64,000 nt of DNA from Chrysoperla carnea (Eukaryota; Arthropoda; Insecta; Neuroptera; Chrysopidae). The stretch covers positions 15,984,983-16,048,982 of the forward strand of contig NC_058337.1 in the NCBI RefSeq assembly GCF_905475395.1. Direction: 5' to 3'. Positions 42,101 to 48,400 of this stretch are shown here, one piece after another; position 1 is the stretch's first letter; every line of letters begins with the position of its first letter. Both the position numbers and the translations under genes were made by a program. Under the pieces are notes generated by a model. The model worked only from the letters and a program-made list of their open reading frames with translations. It ran no database searches and was not told the DNA's origin.

Positions 42101-45081
42101 GCCCAGACTTATTATTATTACAAGTCTATTGGAATATTTGAATACATAAAACTATTAAATTATCAATTCCAATCAATCCAGTTTTTACATTCCAAAATTT
42201 CATGTCGATATTGCTACAAATAACGAAATTATGAGAGTGTCTTCATCTTAAATGGACCATTTTAATCTATTATGATTAATAGTCCGTTTATAGGTAACCA
42301 ATCAAAATATAATGGAATCGAAATCAACTGAGTGTGATGGGGGACGTCGTGTTCTGACATCAGATTGAATCTAGTTCACCGGGTTGGTTTAATAATCAAG
42401 TTAGATCCTAAAAGGCAAGAGATAGAAGAACACTTTAAGTCAGAAAATTGATCCTCATAAAAAAGTAACATTTTTTATTTAATGCTTTTACTAACTCGAC
42501 GTAAATGAACCACAATTGGAAGTTAGTACAAGTGACTTTTATTGATTCATCCTTAACATTTTTCTTGAGTTCAGTGCATCAAAATTGCAAAACTTTGCGT
42601 GCTTAAAAGGTATAAATTTTATAAGCTTTATACTTAGTATCGAACCGTCGCTTGTTAGGATTAGGATTTGGTTTTCTCTACAACATAGTTTATTTATATA
42701 ACATATTTAACTCTAAAGCCGAACTCGTTATCAAATGAACCATTGATTTGCTAGCAGAATTATATTCAATTGTAAATTGAGTTGAATTTAAATGATTATT
42801 GTACTCGGCCTTAGAACTCGCTTTGAGAAAGAGACACCTTTCACGTTTTTAATGTATATACATAAGCGTGAAAGGCAAATGATTTGACGACAATATAAAA
42901 TCGTTCACTTTTAATTCCTTATTATTTCCAATAATACCAAATTATTTTCCAGAACAATAGGTAGTCTGTTAAGAGTTTTCTCTTTCTGTTCACCTTAAAA
43001 TCTAAGGAGTTCCTGTTTTCATACAACGAAGCGAAGACAAAACTTTCAACAATGCCTTGACCTTCAACTATAAATATTTTGAAATGCCTATAAGCATATT
43101 ATTGAGAACCTAATAGTTGTTTTTTCCAATTTTCTCAGAGTATTTTTGTGATGGAAACTTTAAAGAATCGGTAATTAAATCTGTGTTCAAGCTAGGTTTA
43201 AAATAAAACAAGTGAAAATAAACAATTAACTGGGTTAATTGTTGAAATACCATGTATAGACAGTGTTAATTACGCAATCGTTTTTTTTTTTTAACGTCAT
43301 GTAAGTAATGACTGGGAAATGATGACAGAAAACGTTCTTCCATTTTCTACTGCATGCCTTTTTTAAGAATTTATAATTAACCCTAAATTGTGAAAGATGG
43401 AGGGATTATTGGCAGCTGCACGCTTGCACGTCATTAGGCCTTTTTGTCAAAAATTTTAGTGATTTTCCGAGATATTATATATCCTGCCTTTTCAACATAA
43501 GGTAGTGTAAAAAAAGTCAAGCTATAATAATTGAAGGCATGCAATTCACAACGGCCGCATGGGCTCAAAGAGTTACATAAAAATGAGAAACAAATAAGAT
43601 ATTTCCGTGTTTTCAAAATGCATTGAATTATCACAACATTTACCCAAAATTTTCCACCCTTGGTCATACGAGGGGCGCATGCCAATTATGATTGTTTTTG
43701 TGATGGAAATTTTAATGATTAACACCGGGATATATTTTAAAAACACGGAAATGTCCCATTTTTTCTCATTTTTACGTAATCCCTTGAACCCATTCTGCCG
43801 TTGTGAATTACATGACTTCAATTATTATAGCTTAGTTTTGTTTGCACTACCTTGTGTTACAAAAAAGCCTTCCTTATGTTATAAATAAATTGTTTGTTGT
43901 GTTTATAAATTATATATAAATTGTGTTTTTATATTATAAATAAACTTTTCTATGGCAGCTTTTTGCCAAGGGTTTGAACTCGACATTATTCGAGGTCGAA
44001 AATCTTTATTACCTGGGATATACTATAAACTATGAAGTTGCTTACACTTTAAACGGGAGACTCTATTATCAAAATATGGTGGAAGCTGTGGGGAAAAACT
44101 GTGTTTCTACCCTTCGGGAAGTATCTAACTTTTCAAATAGAGGACTTGTATCGAATAGTAAAATAATAATAAAAACTTACTAAATCCCTTGTCAACAATA
44201 ACTGAATTATTTTTTGAAAAATGTATAAACTTTGGACTATATGGTAAAAAGTCATAAGCAGCAGTACATTTTGGTTTCGATTTATTACGTCTTCCAAATG
44301 TTTGTCCTTCATTACAACATTTATTCACACAAATAATATCCTTGTTACACGTTAAACTAATATCACGACACACTCGAGCAACTAATTTTCCATATAAATT
44401 TTGATCTAAACAATAACTTCGATTTAGAAACACTTGTTTAATTCCATCAACTTTATTAACAACATGTAATTCTTCGTCAATTAATTGAAAATCATAATCA
44501 ATTTCAATCATGTCCATCACAGCCTTAGTGCATTCACTTAAACCCACAAGAAAATTTAAAAATTTTGGTGAAGATAAATCATACAATCGTTTAATAAAAT
44601 AGTGTTCATCTTTTATAAAAGTGAAATTCTTCGAACAATAATGTAAATCAGTATCGTAAACATATCCATTCGGACAACATTTTCGAAAATGTAAAACTTG
44701 ATCATTTATATATTTCTTATCAGAATTTGTACTAAATTCTGTATAGATTTTTGATAGAACATTACCATTTTTGTACTCAATCATTTTATCAACACAATAA
44801 TCAATTGGATTTGATAAATTCACAAATTCTTGTATTAAATCAATGTTTTCACCAAATGGATGCAATGGTACCGTATAATCGTAACGTGAATTCAACATAT
44901 ACTCCAAATCCGAATTATTTTTGCCAATAATATCGTATAAACTACCACAAGTATTATTTGTATCAACAAACATTTCACTTGGGCAACATTTACGTAAAAT
45001 TACACGATTAATTTCATTACAAGAACAATACTTATTTAATAATATATAGACACAAATTATGATAAAAAGTACTGAAGCCAT
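8807..45081 (-). CDS. Methuselah-like G-protein-coupled receptor (six coding exons)
   Basis: Coding exons on the minus strand, in order: 45081-44181, 40946-40497, 37980-37902, 16798-16611, 10533-10347, 9134-8807; total 2133 bases, 710 residues. Every junction is GT-AG and phases match (1,1,2,1,2). Residues 1-21 form a signal peptide, and ATG at 45081 sits in a good context (AACAATGG). The ectodomain (about 22-378) is Cys-rich with CC pairs at 32-33, 135-136 and 255-256 and many N-glycosylation sites, followed by a CPKGRYLIDDG element. Seven membrane helices follow at about 379-403, 414-434, 446-472, 497-517, 544-568, 604-622 and 628-650. Helix 3 carries FSWLNIMCFDIWWTF and helix 6 KLFVVMGVSW, both typical of Methuselah receptors. 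These are surface receptors of secretin-like type whose Drosophila relatives affect stress response and lifespan. Ligand and paralogue are unknown. Upstream 5' UTR exons may exist (acceptor-like AG at 45102-45101). Confidence 0.88.
9878..10352. repeat. Tandem duplication of the donor end of GPCR intron 5, about 249 bp period
   Basis: TACCACTTTT...CACTTTGCC recurs at 9878 and 10127, and AAAAGCTTGCGAGGAAAAGGG, ACGGCGA and TAATAAAAATT follow in both copies. The second unit ends within the exon-5 splice donor (AAAATACCTGTAC on the plus strand). The first unit ends with the matching AAAATATCTGTCC, where the donor GT is replaced by AT on the transcribed strand. Confidence 0.8.
10347..10533 (-). CDS. 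GPCR exon 5: helix 5 and third intracellular loop
   Basis: Acceptor TTTCTTACAG before 10533. Helix 5 is GILLFFTIPFLCQSICNLVL and is followed by a basic loop (SRVKGEIHRM, QSRKKRFLNDRARYR). Two donors fit the phase: TACAG|GTATTT (exon end 10347, chosen) and GCAAG|GTACAG six bases earlier, which would drop two residues. The donor-proximal intron sequence is duplicated next door (see 9878-10352). Confidence 0.85.
12042..12257. mobile_element. Short inverted-repeat element, copy 1 (216 bp)
   Basis: It starts TATTCGCACTGTGTGTGAG and ends CTACGCACACAACGAATA, near mirror images. The 3' half (from AAAATTTTTCACTGGAAGCG on) is almost identical to the copy at 23317-23707, including ATTGTCCCTACCATGACTACG. 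It has no coding capacity. It lies in GPCR intron 4. Confidence 0.75.
14343..14600. repeat. Duplicated 99-bp unit plus member of a dispersed family
   Basis: AATCTCxTAAACTAT(T/A)AAGTTTATG...TTATTAATGACCTATGTTGCTCATT occurs at 14343 and 14442. Downstream, GAGCACGCTATAAAAATTTTAG matches the family at 17570-17924 (GAGTACGCTGTAAAAATTTCAG), so this is a diverged and partly duplicated copy. Confidence 0.7.
15213..15266. repeat. Short tandem repeat, 20-bp unit, about 2.7 copies
   Basis: The unit GAAAAACTTCACTTGGATTT is repeated head to tail in GPCR intron 4. Confidence 0.8.
16254..16325 (-). tRNA. tRNA-like cloverleaf, probably a tRNA pseudogene or SINE head
   Basis: On the minus strand a 7-bp acceptor stem (ACTCGAA/TTCGAGT) encloses a D arm with G18G19 and A14/A21, a TGGCCTAATTGG box A, a 4-base variable loop and a T arm with GGTTCGTGCCC as box B. 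A run of seven T follows three bases after the end, a Pol III terminator. Defects: base 33 is A instead of T, base 58 is T instead of A, and the last anticodon-stem pair is A-C. By position the anticodon would be TGA (Ser), but a serine tRNA needs a long variable arm, so I do not assign an amino acid. It lies in GPCR intron 4 on the same strand. Confidence 0.45.
16611..16798 (-). CDS. GPCR exon 4: helix 4 and second extracellular loop
   Basis: Acceptor TTTTTCAG before 16798, donor GATT|GTAAGT at 16611; phases 2 in and 1 out. The basic intracellular stretch SGSTRRRMLERKRF leads into helix 4 (YYNIYAWSVPAVVTG), then a loop ending YQTCFFD whose Cys probably bonds to helix 3, as in the family. Confidence 0.9.
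17301..17365. repeat. Dispersed repeat with internal palindrome, copy A
   Basis: It contains GTGAAAACAAACAATT, then ACTGAGTTAATTGTTGAAA and TACCATG(C/T)ATAG(T/A)CAGTGTT. Two further copies are at 43208-43280 and 45634-45710. The core CAATT-GACTGAGTT-AATTG is self-complementary at its ends. Confidence 0.75.
17570..17924. repeat. Dispersed repeat with (GACG)n box, ending in 29-bp palindromic monomers
   Basis: The order is TACGTCCTGAGTACGCTG, ATCTTATTTCGTTTTTGAG, four GGAC/GACG tetranucleotides near 17709-17728, CAACCGGAAATGGACTAATT, and then three head-to-tail 29-bp units (starts near 17838, 17867, 17896). The unit is TATGTATATTTCATATATACATGG plus TATAA and is itself palindromic. A deleted relative at about 18355-18435 keeps the TACGCTATAAAAATTTCAAC part and one diverged terminal unit, which suggests the palindromic monomer is the family's true end. 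Confidence 0.75.
18436..21871. other. GPCR intron 3, stretch without recognised features
   Basis: AT-rich sequence with only short chance reading frames and homopolymer runs. I recognise no gene, RNA or complete element. A short near-duplicate (GAGAATGCATAAAA) occurs twice near 20350-20400. Confidence 0.5.
21872..22747. mobile_element. Long foldback element, about 0.9 kb
   Basis: TTTAAAGGAGCCCAGACCACTGTAT at the left is mirrored by ATACAGTGGTCCTTTA at the right, and the correspondence continues inward for roughly 250-300 bases (for example AATGTCGCC/GGCGACATT, TGGGCACAAAT/ATTTGTGCCCA, GTTACCCAA/TTGGGTAAC). The loop is about 22175-22495 and includes GGCGCGCC. Short reading frames in both directions are shadows of the mirrored arms, not genes. 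Confidence 0.8.
23183..24006 (+). pseudogene. Degenerate non-LTR retrotransposon reverse transcriptase fragment, interrupted
   Basis: Part 1 (23183-23313) reads EEVQFALKFSKKPGTDNI, stop, AEMIKSLEG...NKIYNT, matching the start of the RT domain of LINE-type elements (pattern 'KapGpDgi..E.lK'). Part 2 (23844-24006) reads DQSGFGPNKGIRNT, then ILCERFLE and KPFDKVSYDKL, matching 'eQsGFrpgrgt...' and 'KAFDkV..dkL'. Between them sits an unrelated inverted-repeat element (23317-23707). The catalytic YxDD region is not found, and stops and frame changes are present, so it is dead. Family rank (Jockey, RTE, CR1 and others) cannot be fixed from this piece. Confidence 0.75.
23317..23707. mobile_element. 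Short inverted-repeat element, copy 2 (391 bp), nested in the RT remnant
   Basis: The ends TATTCGCTCCGTGCGTGAG and CTACGCACACAACGAATA match copy 1 at 12042. It interrupts the RT reading frame just after NKIYNT, and the frame resumes with ACAGGTATA. AATAC occurs at both borders (23309-23313, 23704-23708) and may be the target duplication. It is longer than copy 1 because of an AT-rich interior. Confidence 0.75.
25074..25147. repeat. Near-perfect hairpin, 30-base arms, 14-base loop
   Basis: TGCATTATGCTAACGTGTCA at 25074 continues to 25103, and its reverse complement occupies 25118-25147 with one mismatch. The size resembles a microRNA precursor, but the near-perfect pairing over 30 bases also fits a collapsed foldback element. 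It is in GPCR intron 3. Confidence 0.85.
26098..26905. repeat. Complex inverted repeat (one left arm, two partial right arms)
   Basis: The left arm 26098-26279 (from ACCCGCACGCTTCAACCCATG to TGCTAGGTTGACGTCAC) is mirrored by 26577-26760. Part of that arm is repeated in 26790-26905, which carries the matching outer end TAGGGTGACATGGGTTACGC. Long C or G runs occur in each arm (from 26131, about 26560 and about 26863). This looks like a foldback element followed by a partial duplication or a second insertion. Confidence 0.75.
26975..27425 (+). repeat. Dispersed repeat family with ...GGGCA..T.TGCTAGT end, copy 1
   Basis: It contains CACGCAAAAACTACTGAACG, GATTTGGATGGAATTTTG, CATAGCATACTTTTTATG and ends GGGCAGGTATCTGCTAGT. 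These phrases recur across many arthropod genomes in this order as I remember them. Related copies are at 34003-34552 (opposite strand) and 37490-37665. It has no coding capacity. Confidence 0.6.
27426..34002. other. GPCR intron 3, stretch with few recognised features
   Basis: AT-rich. Apart from a possible degraded mobile-element coding fragment near 29098-29232 I recognise nothing. There are poly-T and poly-A tracts (for example near 31580) and short chance reading frames on both strands, including 32767-33237, which has no family resemblance that I can see. Confidence 0.5.
29098..29232 (+). pseudogene. Possible mobile-element-derived coding remnant
   Basis: One frame reads ERNDILGVLVEDRV, stop, YEHDLIAVEAKYHTQAMRD. 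The phrase 'DL.A.EA.YH..C..' recalls a recurring motif of uncharacterised transposon-associated insect proteins, though the expected Cys is replaced here. It is short and interrupted, and the match is only impressionistic. Confidence 0.25.
34003..34552 (-). repeat. Dispersed repeat family with TTTTGCCCACGGCTTCGCTCG end, copy 2
   Basis: The plus strand begins ACTAGCTTTTGCCCACGGCT and ends with AACAAACAAACAAACATCC and a CACATTTATAAAATATAAGGA tail. Read on the minus strand this is the same order as the copy at 26975 (AAC(G/T)CAAAAA...TGAA(C/T)GGATTTG...GGGCAAAAGCTAGT). TGATTCATTTA is repeated five times inside (34039-34220). Confidence 0.6.
35067..35495. mobile_element. MITE, 429 bp, TTA target duplication (Harbinger-like)
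   Basis: The terminal inverted repeats are GGGGGCGTTCATTAATTACG at the left and CGTAATTAATGGACGTCCCC at the right, extending inward through GTGAGG/CCTCAC. TTA lies on both sides (35064-35066, 35496-35498). A 3-bp TTA duplication and G-rich ends fit the PIF/Harbinger superfamily, although TTAG/TTAG with slightly shorter ends is an alternative reading. There is no transposase inside. Confidence 0.8.
35619..35660. repeat. Short hairpin, 15-base arms
   Basis: AACCGAGAGGTTTGT and ACAAACCTCTCGGTT are separated by about 12 bases. It follows TCTATACTATTAAAA. A box-B-like GGGTTCAAGTT occurs further on near 35730, so this may be part of a degraded retroelement. Confidence 0.6.
36905..37056. mobile_element. 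Palindromic MITE-like element, 33-bp inverted ends
   Basis: TCAAAAAACCCGACTGCGCT starts the left end (36905-36937), and its reverse complement with one mismatch forms the right end (37024-37056). Inside, GTTTACATAG and CTATGTAAAC pair as well, so the whole 152 bases can fold. A fragment GCGCAGTCGGGTAAAAAA at about 37278 suggests a further partial copy. Confidence 0.8.
37490..37665 (+). repeat. Dispersed repeat family ending GCGGATGAATAACTGCTAGT, copy 3
   Basis: GGTTCCGCACCAAAACTCAAAATC corresponds to GGTTCCGCGCCAAAAAATTAAAATC in the copy at 26975, and both end in (A/T)..CTGCTAGT. It is a 3' fragment only. Confidence 0.5.
37902..37980 (-). CDS. GPCR exon 3: helix 3 (79 bases)
   Basis: A micro-exon between TTTTTTACAG and CGG|GTAAGT. 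It encodes GFIIIFMFLAAFSWLNIM then CFDIWWTFG; the SWLN...FDIWWTF signature is the most recognisable Methuselah motif in the gene. It is flanked by a 2.5-kb and a 21.1-kb intron. Confidence 0.9.
39121..39860. repeat. Dispersed repeat block with internal 141-bp duplication
   Basis: CTTCTCGAATTT(C/T)CCC(A/G)GATATG and TAGCCTTGTGCC(C/T)AGTTTAAT occur in two units starting at about 39123 and 39264. Next come ACCGAGTTTGAGAAAAATCG, GTAACAGACATACCGACATA and a (CTGT)n block (39598-39623). Then come two versions of ATGTTTCAAGTGCGAGT. Blocks of this kind (GATGAACCGATTTTGATTTTT) are widespread in insects. There is no coding capacity. Confidence 0.65.
39958..40383. mobile_element. Foldback element, arms about 190 bp
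   Basis: GGGGTATCGATGAG, CAGAATAACGAAA and TTGATGTTTT at the left are mirrored by AAAACATCAAG, TTTCGTTATTCTG and CTTATCGATACCTCC at the right. The element ends about 110 bases from the donor of GPCR exon 2. Confidence 0.75.
40497..40946 (-). CDS. GPCR exon 2: end of ectodomain, helices 1 and 2
   Basis: Acceptor TTTTTAG before 40946, donor TTG|GTAAGT at 40497; residues 302-450. It contains CPKGRYLIDD and GDYCFDN, the Cys-containing juxtamembrane part of Methuselah receptors, then two strongly hydrophobic helices and the start of helix 3 (ICTLVG). Confidence 0.9.
41254..42101. mobile_element. hAT element, 848 bp, with 8-bp target duplication and transposase remnant
   Basis: It begins CAGTGCTGGATTTACACTAG and ends AAATCCGGCCCTG. 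CCCAGACT flanks it on both sides (41246-41253, 42102-42109), a perfect 8-bp duplication. Terminal and subterminal sequences match the 562-bp copy at 3927, but this copy retains part of a transposase. It is inserted in GPCR intron 1. Confidence 0.92.
41651..41989 (+). pseudogene. hAT transposase fragment (DUF4371/ZMYM-like type), frameshifted
   Basis: The first frame gives SYDNANNVSGIYSSLQARI. After a frame change near 41740, a second gives HAPCAAHSMNLVG and then SFFHTVQTLYNYFTAS, THRWEVL and LSATRWSARYEAV. The series 'YDNA.NM.G....Q..I', 'PC.AH.LNLV', 'L..TRWS.R' is the catalytic-domain pattern of hAT transposases of the group that also gave rise to zinc-finger MYM-type host proteins. N- and C-terminal parts and the dimerisation domain are missing, so it is not functional. 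Confidence 0.85.
42240..42370. repeat. Dispersed repeat, copy 1 of a pair (other at 60845)
   Basis: TGGACCATTTTAATCTA, then TAATAGTCCGTTTATAGG, ACCAATCAAAAT, GGGGGACGTCGTGTTCTG and CATCAGATTGAA. All of these appear in the same order at 60845-60985, where the G run is expanded. Confidence 0.65.
43208..43280. repeat. Dispersed repeat with internal palindrome, copy B
   Basis: ACAAGTGAAAATAAACAATT, AACTGGGTTAATTGTTGAAA and TATAGACAGTGTTAATTACG match copies A (17301) and C (45634). It lies in GPCR intron 1. Confidence 0.75.
43320..43885. mobile_element. Foldback element with a second copy at 51840
   Basis: CAACGGCC, ACATAAAAATGAGAAA and TTTCCGTGTTTT at the left are mirrored by AAAACACGGAAATG, CATTTTTACGTAA and CTGCCGTTG at the right, centred near 43670. 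Open frames on both strands here come from the mirrored arms. The related copy at 51840-52245 shares CGAGGGGCGCATGCCAATT and the CATGCCTTTTTAAGAAT/ATTCTTAAAAAGGCATG segment. Confidence 0.75.
44181..45081 (-). CDS. GPCR exon 1: signal peptide and ectodomain
   Basis: It encodes residues 1-300 plus one base. A hydrophobic leader (VLFIIICVYILL) is followed by a secreted-type region with three spaced CC motifs: RKCCPSE, RKCCPNG and NKCCNEG. The exon ends GATTTA|GTAAGT at 44181. An in-frame ATG at 45132 lies upstream, but it is separated from 45081 by a possible splice acceptor (GATTTCAG), so I prefer the ATG that begins the signal peptide. Confidence 0.85.
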
Positions 45082-45633
45082 TGTTAAATTTTTTTCTACA
45101 CTGAAATCACATAACAATATAAGTAACTTCAATTGTTACTTTTGATCAAAATCGGCGTATGAGTTTAATAGAATCTATTGAATAAATTCCTTGATGTTAG
45201 CAGTATACGGAATGACTAATAACTAACTGCTTGAATGAATCAAGTAAACGTCTAGATAGTAAAATCATTCTGTTTTGATATTTATTATTATATTATAAGT
45301 GGTTGTGGGTGAACTGTGAACCACAAACGATCTTAAACAATCATTAAGTCTGGACTTGTGACACTGAGAAAAATTTCACACCTGAATTTCGCAAATTTAA
45401 GAATTGAAATTAAATGTAGGAGGTATTCCAAAATATAAATCGTCCCAACCAAAACTAATTATACAGAGTGTCCCGTGACTCGATGGACATAGGCTAAGAG
45501 CGCGTATTCTTTGGACAATTTTAAGTCAAAGTGACTATAATATACTTTTGTCCAAAACTCAATAGTTAAAGACTTATGTGCAATATTATGTACCTATAAG
45601 CAGATAATAGTCAAGACGAGTAACTTAATAGTA

Positions 45634-45710
45634 AACAAATGAAAACAAACAATTAACTGAGTTAATTGTTGAAATTCCATGTATAGACAGTGTTGATTAC
45701 GCAGTCGTTT
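45634..45710. repeat. Dispersed repeat with internal palindrome, copy C
   Basis: ATGAAAACAAACAATTAACT, GAGTTAATTGTTGAAA and TAGACAGTGTTGATTACGCA; 5' of the GPCR start codon. Copies B and C share a longer 3' end (ACGCA(A/G)TCGTTT) than copy A. Confidence 0.75.
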
Positions 45711-46508
45711 GTTTTTTTACACTCTAACTCACTTTTTACGAGTGTTTTTACTTTTGTTGCTTATTAAAGGTATCATTTTATTTACCGAAAACGTTCCATG
45801 AAATTATCCAGTTGATAGGCACCTTCAAACTGGAACGTAATGATTCGACGATACTGCTAGATACGAATGTAACATATACCGATAATGTATTGATGATTTA
45901 ATTTTAATGTAGACTTTTTTGTGCTATAAAACAATGTGAACGCATACCCTATAATTTTAGCAAAATAGCATCTAGCTTCCAGGCGAAGCAACTTGGTACT
46001 AAGCCAAGTTTAGCTAAATTGACTTATTTTGAGCTGCACTAAATTTAGTAAAGCGTTGTACAGACCTTTTATAGCCACTCCGTATATTTATATTTTCGTA
46101 GAAAATATTACTAAAAAGCTTAACCAAAACTTGCCTTGTCTGAAAAAAACTGCTCATGGGAAAAATTGATTAAAATAATTTTGTCAAAAATAGCCATGAA
46201 CACTTTTCGATAGAAAACCGATGATAGGCGTGTTTATAAATGAATAAAATTTCATAAAAAAATTACTCATCTGGTTATCAAATGGGTGAAGTTCGACTTT
46301 ATACCATCTCTTGGACAAAAAGATATTATGACAAAGCTGACTTAATTTATGACGATCAAGATTTTAAATATGTATGTAAAATTAATTCAAAAAAACCTTT
46401 TTTCGTTTTCTATGATCAAATTTCATACTTTGTAAAAAATATTCAGTTTATTTCAGACCAAAATAGGAATATGTATATATATAACATAATGTGTGTTTTA
46501 AAATAGAA

Positions 46509-46661
46509 AATGTAGACCTTTTCATTGCAATTACAATTCATTATTGTTTCGGACACACAGAATAAAGACACAAGATATTTGTTACTCATTTTATCACATT
46601 AGTTTTTTAACAAAATGTCCGAAACAAAAGGTAATCACTTTTTAAAATGAAAAGGTCTATT
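46509..46661. mobile_element. Palindromic MITE-like element, about 153 bp
   Basis: AATGTAGACCTTTTCATTG and TTGTTTCGGACA at the left are mirrored by TGTCCGAAACAA and AATGAAAAGGTCTATT at the right. It lies about 1.1 kb upstream of the channel start codon. Confidence 0.75.
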
Positions 46662-46830
46662 AAATAAATCGGTTTGCGAAGTTGGACGTGCAGCATAAAA
46701 TTTTTCGGCCATAAGCGGCTACAAAATGTTTTTTTTTCTTGACCCGCACCTGCAATATTCTTCTTCCAAATGTGATCCGGTAGTCAAATTTTTGTAAATC
46801 GAGTTTTTCAGTTTTTTAACAACTGTTTTT

Positions 46831-47270
46831 AACTTCCCACTATAGGAAGTTATTGTAATAGTTTCCATTTTCGAAATCGAAATTTTCAACATATCTTTAC
46901 GTTTCATGGTTAGGACAAGGCATTAACACCAATTTGGAGAAGAAGTATGTAGTGTGTGAGTGTGTACGTACGTACGTCCATAGACATTTTTTTAGTCGTC
47001 GATATCGTGCGAACAAAAAATGATAACGACTTTGTTGAGGTTTCGATCAATGCGTATTAAAGGCAATACGATCCGAAAAGAATTTCATAACATTGGGTCG
47101 AGCCGTTTCGAGTCGGGCGAACTTTTCTTAAATTTTATCCTGATCAATATCGCGCTATAACAAAAAATGAGATCAACTTCGTTGAGGTGCTGATCGAAGC
47201 GTATTAACGTCAATATAATCCGAAAAAAATTTCATAACATTCGTAAGTTATTATTATGCTGGGAAGTTAT
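46831..47270. repeat. Dispersed repeat bounded by AACTTCCCA / GGGAAGTTAT
   Basis: It starts with the small palindrome AACTTCCCACTATAGGAAGT and ends GCTGGGAAGTTAT. Inside are (GTAC)n, two versions of AAAAAATGA(T/G)A(A/T)C(G/A)AC..CGTTGAGG and two of AATTTCATAACATT. It is non-coding. Confidence 0.6.
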
Positions 47271-47724
47271 ATTCGTGTGGACCTCAAGGGTCACACCCGA
47301 CTCTATCCACGGCTTGTTTTCTCTGCCGTATATACTTAAACAAAGTTATTGACAATTCAATGTGTAAAATAATTTAAGGAAGTTTGCAAATGTCGAAAGG
47401 GTTGAAAAATATGCCTTCATTTATAAAAAAGCAGCCCCATTTTCGAATCCTTTCTACATTTACAATCCTCTTTCCATTTTTCTTTGTTTGTGGACAAAAA
47501 ACATCCGTCGAAAAAGACGAAAATCGAAAAAATTGGTTTCCAAAAATTCGTCCCTTAAATCACATTTTGAATTAAGAATTTCTTTATTACCAAACAAACA
47601 GAATAATGAAAATTTCGCGTTATTATGGACTAATGGTATATAAATTTTAAACAGAAGTGATGTTACTATAGAAACAATAATCGTTATAGTTTGACAAATA
47701 ACTGCAAATAGTCATTAATTAATT

Positions 47725-48400
47725 ATGCGGAAGATTTCTCGCACTAAAAAAGAAAACCAATATGATCTTTTAGTGGATACAGAACGAACAAGTTGGGAAA
47801 AAATAGTATTTTTAGTATTTAATCCACAATGGTATATACCATTATATATATCAATATCAATCGATTTTGGTTTGACAATATATGAAGGTGTGTTCTATGA
47901 ATATGAACCACCAATCTTCCGTAATTTACCAATAAAATATGTTTTTAATATATTTTTTGTATTGGACATCATTTTGAATTTTGTATTTAAGAGTCATTAT
48001 GCTATACCACATTATAACGCACCATGGTTCATCATATTAGCTATTGATTCTCTGACATTAATACCAATAAATTTAATATTTTCTGTAAATGAGACCAATC
48101 AGAAACCGAATACTTGGATCGATGGATTGTTGAGAGTCAATTTTATAAGAGTATTTCGTGTTGTACGTGTTATATATTATTTTGAGACAAGCAAACGCGA
48201 AGTTAAAGGGGTTGGATACGTAAAAAGTTGTTTAAGTATCGCATACTATACGTACCTTACAAGCATGATAGTGGCATGTATCTTACATATCTTTGAGAAG
48301 GAAAGCTATAAAAAAAATTATCCGAAAGATCTTGTCAAAACAAATTTTTATCTTTTTCTTTTTTCATGGTGTACAGCGATTACAAGAATTACTGGACTAT
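47725..48400 (+). CDS. Channel exon 1: repeat 1, S1 to pore helix
   Basis: Residues 1-225. Acidic and basic N-terminus, S1 (WYIPLYISISIDFGLTIY), S2/S3 (FNIFFVLDIILNFVF, then FIILAIDSLTLIPINLIF), an S4 with four arginines spaced by three or more residues, S5, and the pore helix FYLFLFSWCTAITRITGL. The exon stops inside the filter codon, with donor T|GTAAGT at 48400. Confidence 0.88.

Larger units (their letters stand above)
45082..47724. other. Region between the divergent GPCR and channel genes
   Basis: About 2.6 kb between the two start codons. It should hold both promoters and any 5' UTR exons, but I cannot place a TATA box or initiator with confidence in DNA this AT-rich. Repeats inside it are listed separately. 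Confidence 0.5.

Noticed and set aside
43434..43888. Opposed open frames near 43.6 kb
   Set aside because: They are explained by the inverted repeat centred near 43670.
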